Positions 32,597 to 44,057 of a stretch of 64,000 bases of DNA are shown piece after piece. The notes under the pieces are model-generated. The model worked only from the letters and a program-made list of their open reading frames with translations, ran no database searches and was not told where the DNA came from. The position numbers and the translations under genes are program-made. Within the stretch, counting starts at the first letter, position 1, and each line of letters opens with the position of its first letter. Source of the stretch: Rhizopus arrhizus (Eukaryota; Mucoromycota; Mucoromycetes; Mucorales; Rhizopodaceae); NCBI GenBank assembly GCA_024220505.1, contig JAKZZE010000006.1, forward strand, positions 1,798,001-1,862,000, written 5' to 3'.

Positions 32597-33670
32597 ATGA
32601 CAGATTTTAGTTATTCATTATTAAAGGACAATACAAAGACTGTTCCACTTTATCATCATGAACAAGTACCTTTTCAATCATTCTATAACAACAATAATAA
32701 TAATACTAGACAACAGTCTACAGTAAATAACAATAGCACAATGAAAGCAGTAGATCAAACAGGAGATCTTCAAGATATAATTTACAGTTATCAGTCACAA
32801 CCTGAATTACTCAAGTTAATCCTATCAAGTAAATTAGAAGAAGATAAAAGAAGAGCAGAAGAAGCAAAATTAAGAGCAAAAGAATTGGATCTTTTACTTT
32901 TACAACAGCATCAAATGAGTGATTACAATAATGAAGAACAAAATGATTTCCCTACTTTATTTCCTACTACTTATCATATTCAACCTACTCCACCTATCAG
33001 TCAAAGTTCCTCCACAGATGGATATCATCAATTGAGACGTACAAGTCTAGATGCCATCCTGAGCAACAGTAATCCTTTGTTACCTCAACATAATAGACGT
33101 GATTCAAATCTTGGTTCTTCATTCACAACGGATTCAGATGATTTAGATGATAAAACATTCTCTCCTATTCCTTCCAATACATCATCTACACTACTTCACA
33201 TGGAAAGGTAACTATCTTGATTTTGATTATTTTATATTAACCCATCCATCCATAGCTATCAACCTGCAATCATGTCACCACTAAGCAAGTCAATAGAAGA
33301 AGATAGTATAATAGATCATCACAGAAGATACAGTAATATTCCACCAAAACCTCGTAGAAGAAGAGAAATGCAGGCGATCACAAAGATTGTTGAAACAAAA
33401 GAATATCCTTACATGGATGGCTACTTTTGGAAGAATAATGGTAACACTGTCCAAAAGAAGACTGGTAATAAAAGCGTCTATTACAAATGTTCCAATAGCA
33501 ATAAGGTACTCACAAAGAATTCATTCTATATCAAATCCTAACTTTTTCTCCTTTAGGGTTGTCCAGTGAATAAGACAGTGACTTGGAAAGGGAATGGAGA
33601 ATACCTCATAAAATATCGTGGAGAACATTTGATTGAGTGTAACAAGGTTCAAAGAATCGTGGATGTGTAA
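32597..33670 (+). CDS. WRKY-type (WRKY-GCM1 superfamily) zinc-finger protein, 324 aa
   Basis: Three exons: 32597-33207, 33256-33505 and 33557-33670, with consistent phases. The N-terminal half is Asn/Gln-rich with a charged helix likely to form a coiled coil (about residues 80-108, KLEEDKRRAEEAKLRAKELD). The C-terminal domain (about 250-316) reads DGYFWKNNGNTVQKK, SVYYKCSNSNKGCPVNKTV and YRGEHLIEC. This is the WRKY fold pattern DGYxWRKYGQK...YYxC...GCPVxKxV...YxGxH, with the plant WRKYGQK heptad replaced by WKNNGNT. Candidate zinc ligands are C282, C289, H311 and C315 (C-X6-C-X21-H-X3-C). A sequence-specific transcription factor is inferred. An upstream in-frame ATG at 32540 would add a hydrophobic F/L-rich leader and is probably UTR. 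Confidence 0.8.
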
Positions 33671-36538
33671 ATTTGTATTGTGTTTTATACCATTTTCTTG
33701 ATTTTTTTTTTTTATATGTCTTTATGTATATGATTTCTATTTTCTATCTCTTCTTATGTATCCTTCCTCCCCTTTCTTTATGTACCATCATCACCTTTTT
33801 TTTTTCTTTTGTACCTTTGATTCCAACCGGTTTGGAAATAATAAATCTATGACATATAATTATGATTTAAAAAAAAAAAAACTTGTGATTTTCTATTATT
33901 ATTTTTTACTAAGCAGAAAAATAAATGTCATTTTACTTTAATACACAATCTTCCATTTTTGAAAATACCTAAATTGAAACCTGCTCCTTTGTACTTCAAA
34001 AGAAAAACCAAAAAAAAGGGGGGGGGGGAAGCAAAAAGAGAGTGAACAAAAAAGAAGCCCCTTTTTATATGTTTAATAAACGTGGGAGAATATTGGAAAA
34101 TATAAAAAGATGGGAAATGGTTTATTAAAAAAGAATCTTTCTTTCCCGTCAAATTGAAATGCAAGTAAAATGACATCCAATTAAATCTTGTGGGTAACCT
34201 TCTATAGTGAAACATGTCTTTTGTTTCATGGTGGAAATTTTAATGTTTATTAAAACTCATCAAAGAGTAAAGGATTTCAAGTGATACAAAAGACATTAAC
34301 ATAGATGATTGTAAGTAGATGGTTTGATGGTCCTCTTTGGATTTGATGGGTGACAATCTCGTCCAAAACAGGAGTCTGTTCAAAACATTATTACCAATGA
34401 ATTTTCCATGTGAATCCGATGACTGTAGCAAAAGAATCCTATGTTGTAAACTTGTAGGATATAATAACTGAATAGTCTAAGTGTAGATAAATCTTGGAAT
34501 CTTGTACTGTCATTAGGGTCTTTAGGATTGACAACTATTTCTTGAAAGTTACTTTACACAAGCCTTGTTTTTGAATGCAAGTAAAAAGCATAGACTGCTC
34601 TGTTTTTGATCATTTGCACAGTGGACAATATTCATCTTTTACATTTGTTGTGCAAATTGGATAAAGTCTATAATTTTTTATGCAAAAGTCTCTAACAGAG
34701 ATTTTTGGGAATATGGTGCATAGGACTATTGATCAGGGCTTTCCAGTGATTGTTGTTTGTCATGTCTTTTGCTCTCTCTCTAAATAAGTTCAAGCTTAAG
34801 TCAGTAACAAATAAAGGAATTGATACAATGTTTCATTTTTTATACTTGCCATTGAAAATTTTGCTCTGTTAATTGGTGATATGATACACATTGTGATCAA
34901 GGGTTGCAGTCCTTCAATAATCAAATTAACTTTGCCTCTCCTTTTCAGCACTATTTTCTTCTTCTTGCATCATACTACACTTCATTGACACGACCATTCC
35001 AGATTTTAAATATAAAACGTCTTTTTTTTTATTTACTTATTTAACCTCTAAATCAACCTACTTGCCAGATTTATAAGATGCCAAATAGTGTAAAGCTGAA
35101 CTATTATTGTAAGCCACTGTTACTGATCCTTGTGGTTATGCAATCAACACACGTTCATAATTGATACTGGAAAAAGTTATTTTTGATTTTCCTGTGTTAA
35201 GCTTTGTCTTGACGCTTTGTTTTAGAATAGTAAACAAATTGTCATGTCACGTCCAATTTAACATGAAGAAAAATTATATTTATTCTCCAATCTTTTGCTT
35301 TTGCTATTTCATTCAGCCTTTGTTTCAACATCCATAACACTTGACGCATAGAAAGATGTAGGTTTTCTCGTTCAAGATCTTGCTAAGTAGTTTTAAGGGA
35401 CCATCGGTTAATAATAGCATCGATAAAGTAATGAGAAGCCATGTATATCAAAGAAAGGTGCAGAATAAAGTAATGAGTTGAAATTATTTATTTTATAATA
35501 CAAATCATTTTTGTTGCAAGACATAAACTATCTCTTATGTTCAAGAAGTCTGAATATTCACTATTTTTCAACAGGCGTTAAATGTGATTAAGTTCTGACT
35601 TCTCTTCTATCTCCTTGATTTTTTTTTTTGTCATTAATAAAACAATTTATATGGCTAGTGAAAACATAAATAATTAAATTGTTTGATTTTTTATGTCAAC
35701 ATGATTTAATTATTCCCTTTGAACTAATCTTTTAAAACTGAATCCTTTTCTAACCCAAATCTAAGTTATACTGTTAACTATCTTTCTGATTACTGATATT
35801 ATCATCAAGTTGGATTATACAGGCACATCTTTTATTTCAAGTACAAGTAGATCTCTTGCATCGGTAGAAAAGCTATTTTTCAAGTAATCACAGTGGAGAA
35901 AAAGAAGTAATTGATTCGGCTGATAACAACAATGTGGAATACACAAGAAGCTTATAACAATATTTCCATTAGATTATTAACACGTTCTTCTTTTGAAAAC
36001 TGCAAGAACAATCCTGAGATGTTGAACAACATAAAATTTGAATAGAATACACATAATAATGCCATTTTTTCCAACTCGGCCCCTTAACAGACAAAATCAA
36101 ATACGTATTTTCCAAAGATCCATCTTTTAGTTCCTCTGTGGCTACTCAAAAATGAGAAAAGGGTATTTAAAGTCATCCGGAGGTGTTTATAACTTGTTGC
36201 TATTTCAAATTATTCAATAATACCTGTAATACCTTTGCTATTCATTATGAAAATGCATAAGCTCTTTGTTTTATTTTGAATATAAACAAAGGTTTTCCAC
36301 TTGAACAAAAGAAGGAATGGTGCATAGACGACTATTCTAAAAGAGAATGAAACAAGGGGCAAACACACAGCATTGTTCATGACTTGTATTGATTTTCACA
36401 TTTGAATATTTTTTATAGTCTGCACCGAATCAGACAAATTCTTATTATTCCCTCTGTTTCAAGTTTCAAAACACTTAAATAGTAAATGGGTTCCTATTCA
36501 TGATGCATTACACTCAAGTTGTAATCTGTCAAAGAACT

Positions 36539-36575
<37 letters not shown>

Positions 36576-36663
36576 TGTGTACATAAAATTCATCAAAGGC
36601 AGATATCCTTACCCTACTTTGCCTGAATCTAGTCAATGTCAGAGAAAGAAGACGTCGATTTAA
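33671..36663. other. 3 kb AT-rich gene-poor stretch
   Basis: No supported gene. It holds an 11-base G run at 34018-34028 (rare in this DNA) and a T27 run at 36544-36570. Frames at 33928-34215 and 34240-34431 (minus) look random. I see no clear repeats of known families. Confidence 0.45.
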
Positions 36664-36717
36664 TGTCCGCCGGACACCTATTTTTTTGGCTGAGTTCCTT
36701 GTCAAGGTTGCCTCAGC
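36664..36717. other. Two strong dyads upstream of RPL13
   Basis: TGTCCG-C-CGGACA (36664-36676) is a perfect 6-bp inverted repeat. Shortly after, GCTGAG (36689-36694) pairs with CTCAGC (36712-36717), enclosing a second perfect hairpin, CCTTG-T-CAAGG (36697-36707). The block is GC-richer than its surroundings and lies about 190-240 bases before the RPL13 ATG. It could be a binding-site cluster or an RNA stem. Neither is shown. Confidence 0.4.
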
Positions 36718-36764
36718 AGTAAGCCGAAAGAACCGTTCTCTCTTTTCCTTAACTGGTCATTTTG

Positions 36765-36797
36765 TATGTATCCATCAACCCATCCATCCATCAATAC
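36765..36797. promoter_or_regulatory. ATCCATC repeat cluster in the RPL13 promoter
   Basis: The words ATCCATC recur in tandem about 110-140 bases upstream of the RPL13 ATG. The same word or its complement GATGGAT occurs upstream of RPL15 (44241-44250) and RPL17 (48809-48820). A shared ribosomal-protein promoter element is inferred. Confidence 0.4.
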
Positions 36798-36904
36798 AAG
36801 AAGAGCGAGATATGCACCAAATGTCATGATTGAGTTCAACTTTTCTTGATTGATGAATGGATAACATAAAAAAAAATTCGCTAATTTACACAATACGATA
36901 GATC

Positions 36905-37595
36905 ATGGTATTGAAACACAACAACCAGTTACCCAACCAGCACTTCCGTAAGCAATGGGACCGCCGTGTAAAGACCTGGTTTGATCAAGCCGGTCGTAAG
37001 AAGTCTAGAAGAATCGCGCGTGTTCAAAAGGCTGGTCGCATTGCTCCTAGACCCATTGACGGTCTTTTGCGTCCTGCTGTTCGTTGCCCTACTGTCCGTT
37101 ACAACATGAAGTTGAGATCCGGCCGTGGTTTCACTCTTGAAGAACTCAAGGTAAAGATTAAAAGTGAGAAGAGAGAGAGAGAGAGATGCTGATGCATCAT
37201 GATAGGAAGCTGGCATTCGTCGCAAGGAAGCCCGTACTATTGGCATCGCTGTTGACCACCGTCGCCGCAACAGATCCAACGAGTCTCTCGAATTGAACGT
37301 TCAACGCTTGAAGGCTTATAAGGCCAAGTTGATCGTCTTCCCTCGTAAGGCCGCTAGCCCCAAGAAGGGTGACTCTGAAGCCGCCGAAGTTGCTTCTGCT
37401 GTTCAATTCCGTGGTGCTCTCTTCCCTGTTGAACAAGTTGCCGCTGTCCCTGAAGCCCGTGCTATCACTGCTGAAGAAAAGAAGACCAACGCCTACATGA
37501 AGCTTCGTTATGCTCGCTCTGCTGCTCGTACTCTCGGTGCTCGTGAAAAGCGTGCTCGTGATAAGGCTGAAGAAGAAGCAAACAAGAAGAAATAA
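36905..37595 (+). CDS. RPL13: 60S ribosomal protein L13 (eL13)
   Basis: Two exons (36905-37150, 37206-37595) give 211 aa. The start [18 protein letters not shown] and the blocks [33 protein letters not shown] and [14 protein letters not shown] are diagnostic of eL13, a large-subunit protein. The tail is Lys/Glu-rich, as usual for the family. The intron contains a GA repeat (about 37171-37187) directly after the donor side. Codon use is notably biased (CGT, AAG, GCC), as expected for a highly expressed gene. A cluster of ATCCATC words lies upstream. Confidence 0.96.
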
Positions 37596-37765
37596 GCTTT
37601 GTGTATTCCATCCTCCATTTAATAATAAATTGTTCATCCATGTTTCCTCTCACAATTCATGTGTAATAAGATATATGCGTTTATTAATATAATGTGCGTT
37701 TTTGTAAAAGAGGGTGGGGGCGGGGGGGATATAGAATATGATACAGATAAATGCCCTAAATGATT

Positions 37766-38585
37766 TTATACATCTTGATGAAATGAAAATGTCTTTCTAA
37801 TCTTTTTTGTCAAGTCTTTTCCCTTGTTTTTCAATTTAGATGAACGTCTTGCTAATCCTTTGAGGTCGACTTGAAGAAAATCTTCTGTAGATCGATGCTT
37901 TGATAATGTCTTGGTAAAAAACAAACTCTTGCGCCCTTCATCACCCAAGGCTACCGATCGAGCCTTTAATAACCGACGAGCAGAAAATTTGGGTGAGGTG
38001 GGTGGTATGGCCGGTGGATCAAAGACGATCTCACTGTCCAAGTGAATCTCATCTTTGGGAGGACAAAGAATGGATTCATCTTTGGGAGGACTGAGGATAA
38101 TTTCGTCCAAGGGAGGTATGGCAGGTGGACTAAAGACAATTTCGTTAAACACATCGTCATCGAGTGTGATCACAATCTCTTCTGGTTTTTTTATAATGCA
38201 CAAGGGACCCGAGGAAGGAGGAGTCACTATTTCTTGATCCAGGACGGAGTTGCTGCTGTTCTTGATTACTGTTATTGGCTCGGAAGACTCCCGCGCAAGT
38301 GTTTCAGAATTTTTGAGCGAGAGTGTGCCAGAGGAGCCAAAGGTATGTGTTAGAGATAATGGTGATCGCTCTGCTGAATGAACCGAATTGGTCGCTGGAG
38401 AAAGGCAAACTGTTATAAAGAAAAATATTAGTCTCGTTTCTTTTCATCTAAAGTACACACACACACACACACGGACCTTCTGGTTCTTCAGTATGAACTG
38501 AATCGTTTGATGTATCCTGTTTAGCAGAGCAAGCATTGTTTTTATAAACATGCTCCAAATACAAAATTGAATAAAGTCTAAACAT
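37766..38585 (-). CDS. Proline-rich acidic-motif repeat protein, function unknown
   Basis: From an ATG at 38585 (MFRLYSILYLEHVYKNN), one intron (donor near 38475 after TEEPE, acceptor near 38413), then an open frame to the stop at 37766. The centre has imperfect repeats of the form E-I-(V/I)-(F/L)-x-P-P: EIVFSPPAIPP, EIILSPPKDE, ILCPPKDEI and EIVFDPPAIPP. The C-terminus is strongly basic (LARRSSKLKNKGKDLTKKIR). No domain is recognised. It reads as a disordered adaptor with short linear motifs. The donor GTCCGT is weak and is followed by a GT repeat, so the first exon is uncertain. Confidence 0.55.
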
Positions 38586-39254
38586 AAGTTGTTTAAAATG
38601 AAGAGAGAGAAAAAAGAATAATAAAAAAAAAAAAGAAGGATCGCGTTGCATTTAAATGAAAAAAAAAGGCGGTCTCTTTAATTTTAATTATACTATTTCA
38701 TTGATTAAAGAGAAAGTTTGTTATGTTAGCATGGTTTTTCTCGGAATCAAGCTGCGTAAAGTAAATGTATTACAAAAGCAGGGATTATTGCTTCTAAAAT
38801 ATATTATGTTTTCCCCTATACTTTTCACTTTTGTTTGGAATCTATAAACCAAGAATGAAAAACATACTTTTCCTAAAAATAAAATGCTGTATGTATATGT
38901 ATGTGTGCTTGTACACATTTTCAGGGAAATAAAAAAAAAAAAAAAAAAAATATTGAATCGTGTAACAAATAAAAAAAAAAAAAAGAAGGGTTGTATTTTT
39001 GTGTGTCAGAATAATGATGAAACACCTTTCAGTTACCAAAAAGAAAAATTCTATTTTTCTATTCATACTCATTATTCAACAATAGGTTAGTGAATGAAGC
39101 ACTAAAAAAGAAATGAATCACTTTAAAGCAGAAAAAAAAAAAAATGACGCGACAAGTGCGACCAGTTCATAAGATTACACAGACAAACAGTGGCGCAGTG
39201 TCATAAACATTGTGGTAATCCCATTTTTAGGTAATTTAGTAATTTCTATTATAA
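38586..39254. other. Intergenic with long A tracts
   Basis: A runs at about 38931-38950 and 38971-38983. The frames here are low complexity (K, F). No gene seen. Confidence 0.5.
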
Positions 39255-40696
39255 TTATTCTTCAGTTAAATGCCTTTTATCTTTTGATAATCTATGACTT
39301 CCAATTGTAAAAAATAACACACTTCCAATCACAAGAATGGAACCTAATCCTTTATATGTTGTAAAGCCTAGTTCATGGATGGTAGTGAGTGATCGTATTG
39401 ATATTAATCTATATGAGCTTACATTGGGCTGGATCAGTTTGACAATACAATGAGTTACTAATCATATAAATCAATACTGCTCTTAGGCCTTGTAATATCC
39501 CTGTCGCAACCTGTAATGATTATAAGCATCTATTTCATTTCTTACATGATTAGACATACACTCCCTGTTCTATCTATTAATTCATAGTAATTCCAAGAAT
39601 GTAATGAGTTGGAGACCATAACCAAAATGTACATTTGAATGACTTCAAACAGAGTCGTTCCTTGTTTAATGTTAATGAGTTGCTCTGAATGTGGTACAGT
39701 GTATACAGCAATCCAAATAATTGATAAAAGTGAAGTGTACATCCCTGTATAACAGCACACTCTAGCCGGAAGTGGTGGTGGGGTTTGCTTAGACATAATG
39801 AAGTCTGAATAAACATAAACGCAAGCTATTTGATTATGACAAATAATAATAAGAGATAAATAGTTCATATCATTACTATTAATATTACTTACAATAAAAG
39901 AATGTGCCACCCAATGTCATTAGTGTTCCAAACATTAATAGACCAGTTTTAGCTTCTTCTTTACTACCCGTCATTGAATCTAAAGAACTAATGGCTAAGC
40001 CGGTACTTGTACCAAAGATAGCTATCCACTGAATCATTGATAATTTTCTGTCCATAAGAAAGAAAGTAAGAATAGCACACCAAATGACAACACTGCTATA
40101 AATAACTTGATACATCTACTGTAATATGTTGGCTATTATATCTTTTGTCTTTTACATAATGATTTTGTACCCCACTCCCGATAATTGAAAATCCCAAGGT
40201 TACACAAAAATTGGCAAAGACATCTAAAATAGCCAATTTGATTATTGACGCGTGTTGTATAGTACCTTCTTCGTACTGTTCTACTCGTTTATCATCTTGG
40301 ATATTCACATAGTCCTATGATGTCATGAGAAATAACAATGTGAATACCAATATCACATCTTACCATAGGAATCGTCTCATGCTCATCCTCCTCTTGTTGC
40401 GATAGTCTAGTATATTGTTTTTGCTTATTTTTCTTTAATACAGGTATGAGAAATCCAACTAATACCATTCCAAGGTATTGTGCTAGTTGAGTCAGGTAGC
40501 TGTCACCAGCTATAATTAGATTGTTATTATAACTTTAATGCTACTTCATCTCTTTTTCTTTACTTGCAGCTCCGTGATAAAAAATCCACTGTGTACCAAG
40601 TGTGGTTGATAAACCAGTAAGTAAAAACATGACTTGGTGAAAAATAATATAAAGGTTCTCTCCTGTAATAAACTGCCATTTGTAGAAGTTGATCAT
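39255..40696 (-). CDS. Drug/metabolite transporter superfamily protein, SLC35F6-like
   Basis: Multi-exon minus-strand gene starting at 40696 (MINFYKWQFITGENL) and ending at 39255 (RLSKDKRHLTEE). It encodes around ten hydrophobic segments, e.g. VMFLLTGLSTTLGTQWIFY, YLGMVLVGFLIPVL, LAILDVFANFCVTLGFSII and VIYSSVVIWCAILTFFLMDR. The alternation of helices with the NFCVTLGF and MYQVIYSS...F-L-DRKLS segments fits EamA/SLC35F transporters. The cytosolic loop LSQQEEDEHETIPM is acidic. Substrate unknown. The exon structure, especially around 39480-39900, was read by eye and is approximate. Confidence 0.7.
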
Positions 40697-41363
40697 TGTA
40701 AACGGATTACAAGAGAAAAAAAAAAAAAAAAAAAAAATTAGCATATTTCCCCCTCTTCACCCAAAAAAAAAAAAGAGTGGCGGCGATCACTACTTTTTTT
40801 AAGCTTTAAATTACAGCCAAGATCCATCAATCAATTTAAACAGTAAAAGTTTAATTGCCTTATAGTAACACATACAATACAGTCTATTTGAATAGACTAC
40901 ATCAAGTATATTCGCATCTTTATAAAATAATGATAGATTGACTTCAACACTCAAATTTCTTATCAGATAAGATCCAACTGCGTTCCTCTCTTTCTCTCTA
41001 TAATGTTAGAAGATGCTAATTATTTTGAAACAGTGTAACTTTTTCGGAGTGTTAAGCAAAGCTCTCTTTTTTTCCTTAGCGCAAAGAATTAATCGTGTAA
41101 TTAATGAGTGTTTATTATGACTGTAAAAATTTCTATTCAAGGCAAAATGATAATTAAGTACGTAAAAACAAAAGCCCAAAAACAGATAAGTAAGGAGTGA
41201 AAAGGGAAGAAGAAATCCTTGCCAATTGGGTGATGTATTGATCAGCTCCGCTACTTTTTTTTAAAGAGTTTTTTTTCTTTTTAGTCTCGAAGATATTTTT
41301 ATATCTTTTTTTTATTTTCTGTAGCTTTTTTTTTTTTTACCTTTTTTCTTTCTTTTTCTTCAA
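40697..41363. other. Divergent promoter region
   Basis: Between the transporter (minus) and the mucin-like gene (plus). It holds an A run of about 20 at 40717-40737 and T-rich tracts at 41260-41363. No gene seen. Confidence 0.5.
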
Positions 41364-43186
41364 ATGTCAAATACAAACTCTGCTGCTATTTATCGTAGGA
41401 TTCGCCGTAGCACAAATTTTCAATTTGCAGAAAATCTAGTTAAAAGAGCATCAAATGAAAATAATATTCAAGCTGTGGGTACAGGATTATATGATAATGA
41501 AGGTTATTTCATAAAAGATAGTCAGGTTAAAAAGTAGAAAATTTTTTATTGTACTTTCTTTCTAACCGTCTTTAGTATATACAGAGATTGGTTCAAAGGG
41601 CTGTCACAGATGATGGGTCTCCTAGTAGCACTGAGAGTATATCCACTTCTACTGCTACAAGTAAAGGAGTAGAATCATCCGATGAAACGTCAACGTCAAG
41701 TCGCACGAGTACTACCACTACAGTGAACTCAAGATCAGACACCATTACCACCACTGCCTTTACACTTGAATCTCGAACAACTCAAGAGAGTGAAACTCCA
41801 AGTACACAGCAATCTACTCAATCGAACCCGTCAACAGAAAAAAGCGATACTATTGCAGGGACCACGACTCTGCCTGATAGTAATTCACAATCCACAACCA
41901 CAGATCAACCTATTACTGCTACTACTACTACTCGTGTAACACGCTCAAGCATGACAACAGCTGAGAGCACATCAGAAGTCACCACGAGGAGTCAACCTGT
42001 GACAAGTGATACTGTCAGTAGTACTACTAAATCAGTAAGCCAAGAATCAGAGACAATAACAACACGATCAGTTACATCAGTAACAAGTGATGTGTCTACA
42101 AGTGTTTCTCCAACAACTACTGCTCTCCCTACTACTACTACTAATATTATCACAACCACTGATACTACTACTCCTCCTCCTGCCAGTACTACTATTCCTC
42201 CCAGTACTACGGCCATCACCACTACTATTCCTCCTAATACTGATCCTTCTAGTATTATTATTACTACTACTACTACCACAACTGATGTATCAACAACAAT
42301 ACCTGTTTCTTCGACTTCCACAACAACAACAGTAACAACCACATCTAGTATTGCAAGTGTACCCAGCTATACCACAAGTGTCATTAGCAGTGCTCCTATC
42401 ACTAGCATTATTCCTAGTAGTAGTATTGCTCCTAGTAGCTCTTCAGCTTCAATTGTTCCATCCAGTTTCAGTTCAATCATTTCTATTTCTTCTCAAATAT
42501 CGACAACACCGACATCCTTTTCTTCATCTTCAGTGTCAACACCAACCATTGCTGGTAAATACAACAAGTTAATTTTATGACCACTTTATATAATTTCTAT
42601 TTACAGGTGACAGCAACTCGGCTAATGCTCAGAATACCGACTCAGGTAACAGAAATGCCATCATTGGTGGCGTAGTTGGTGGTGTTGGTGGTGCTGCAGT
42701 TCTTGGTAATTTTTTTTTCTTCTTTTTTTGCATTAACTAAACGAAATTTTGATTTGAACAGCTGGTTTATTCTTCTTTTTATTTAAGAGAGCTAAAGGAA
42801 GCCAAGAAACAAAGGCACACAATATGAAAACTGAAGATTTGTTTGGACCTGACACCTGGAATCATAATACAATGGCTGCTGCAGGAACAGCAGCTGGAGC
42901 CAATACAGGACGACCCTTTGTTCCTCCTCACGATGCAGCACCTTATGAAGAGATGCCACCAGCAAACCATGCAGCTTATTATTATAATGATCATGACTCA
43001 TACCCTCAAGGAGATCCTTATTATGATGGCAATCGTACATCATATAATGATTACATGTATTATGATCAACAACAGCAACCTTATGATCATTATAGCACAG
43101 GCTTACCAACCGCAAATCACGGTGATGAATACATGTACAACAATTATGAGCCACAACCCACTTATAGTAAACCGGATGCTCGATAA
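41364..43186 (+). CDS. Mucin-like Ser/Thr-rich single-pass membrane protein (cell-wall sensor type)
   Basis: Four exons (41364-41525, 41585-42554, 42607-42705, 42762-43186) with matching phases. After an N-terminal segment of about 60 aa comes about 310 aa of Ser/Thr-rich sequence, a likely O-glycosylated stalk. Then follow one membrane span rich in Gly (AIIGGVVGGVGGAAVLAGLF) with a basic stop-transfer (FKRAKG), and a Tyr/Asn/Asp-rich cytosolic tail (YYYNDHDSYPQGDPYYDG). The plan resembles Mid2/Wsc/Msb2-type wall sensors without matching one by sequence. Oddly, the frame from the ATG has no signal peptide: the first 30 residues are basic and polar (IYRRIRRS). Confidence 0.7.
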
Positions 43187-43377
43187 AAAGAAAATCTGTT
43201 GCTCTTTCTGCTCCCCCTTTTTTTAATTGTTTTATATAATTCCCAGTACCCCCATTTTAAAGACTTACAGTCTATTATTCAATAAAAAATACTTAGAACA
43301 TCCAACATTTGTTTGCAGACAATAAAGAGCTGCTGCTCCAAATACATCCAAGCAAATAAAATTTATTAGCAAGAAAT

Positions 43378-44057
43378 TTAACGGTAACGACGAAGGGAGA
43401 GAGTGTTGCGGCGCTTCCAGGTAGCACGACGACCAGAACCCTTGGTGTTGTTGAAGCGGTGACCCTTTTGGTGACCACGAGACTTCTTACCGACAGCAGT
43501 CAAACCACGAGCTTCACGACGCTTGTGAACAGGGTTGGCAATCCAGTTGATACGGGCATCGTTACGGATGGCCTTGTGAGAAGGATCGACGAGGATGACT
43601 TCAAAGTACTTGTAGGTAGCGTCTTGGTTGATCCAGTAAGAGTTCAAGACACGCAAGTTGCGGCACTTGCGACCGACACGTTCTTCGGCGGTGGAGCGGA
43701 GAGAACGTTGGTACTTGAGTTGGCTGACACCTTCGTTAACGGGCTTACCGTAGGTGGCACCCTTGGGAACAGGTCTCTTGCGACCACCACGACGGACACG
43801 GATACGGTAGATGACATATCCTTGCTTGGCCTTGTAACCCAAACGACGAGCCTTGTCAGGGCGAGAGGGACGAGAGGCACGGTGAATAACGTTCAATTGT
43901 CTGTATTCCCAACATCTGACACGAAGCAAGAAACGAGAAACATCAGATTGCTTCTTTCTGGCAAGTTCTTCGAGATACTTGTAGGCTGTGAAAAAAAAGT
44001 TTGAATTAGTATACACTTTGACATTGTTGAACATGTTATTTTTCACTTACCACCCAT
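43378..44057 (-). CDS. RPL15: 60S ribosomal protein L15 (eL15)
   Basis: Two exons: a 7-base first exon ATGGGTG (44051-44057), an intron at 43986-44050 and the main exon to the stop at 43378, giving 204 aa, the usual length. Blocks: [68 protein letters not shown] and the basic C-terminus NTLSLRRYR. The long open frame on the other strand over this gene (43459-44004) is only its antisense shadow. Confidence 0.96.

Noticed and set aside
38459..38474. CA/GT repeat as a telomere-like or regulatory array
   Set aside because: It is an ordinary dinucleotide microsatellite of about eight units.
41992..42342. Val-rich minus-strand frame over the mucin-like gene
   Set aside because: Produced by reading the ACT/ACA Thr codons of the Ser/Thr stalk in reverse.
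43459..44004. 181-codon plus-strand frame over RPL15
   Set aside because: It is the antisense shadow of the strongly codon-biased RPL15 gene and has a random-looking composition.
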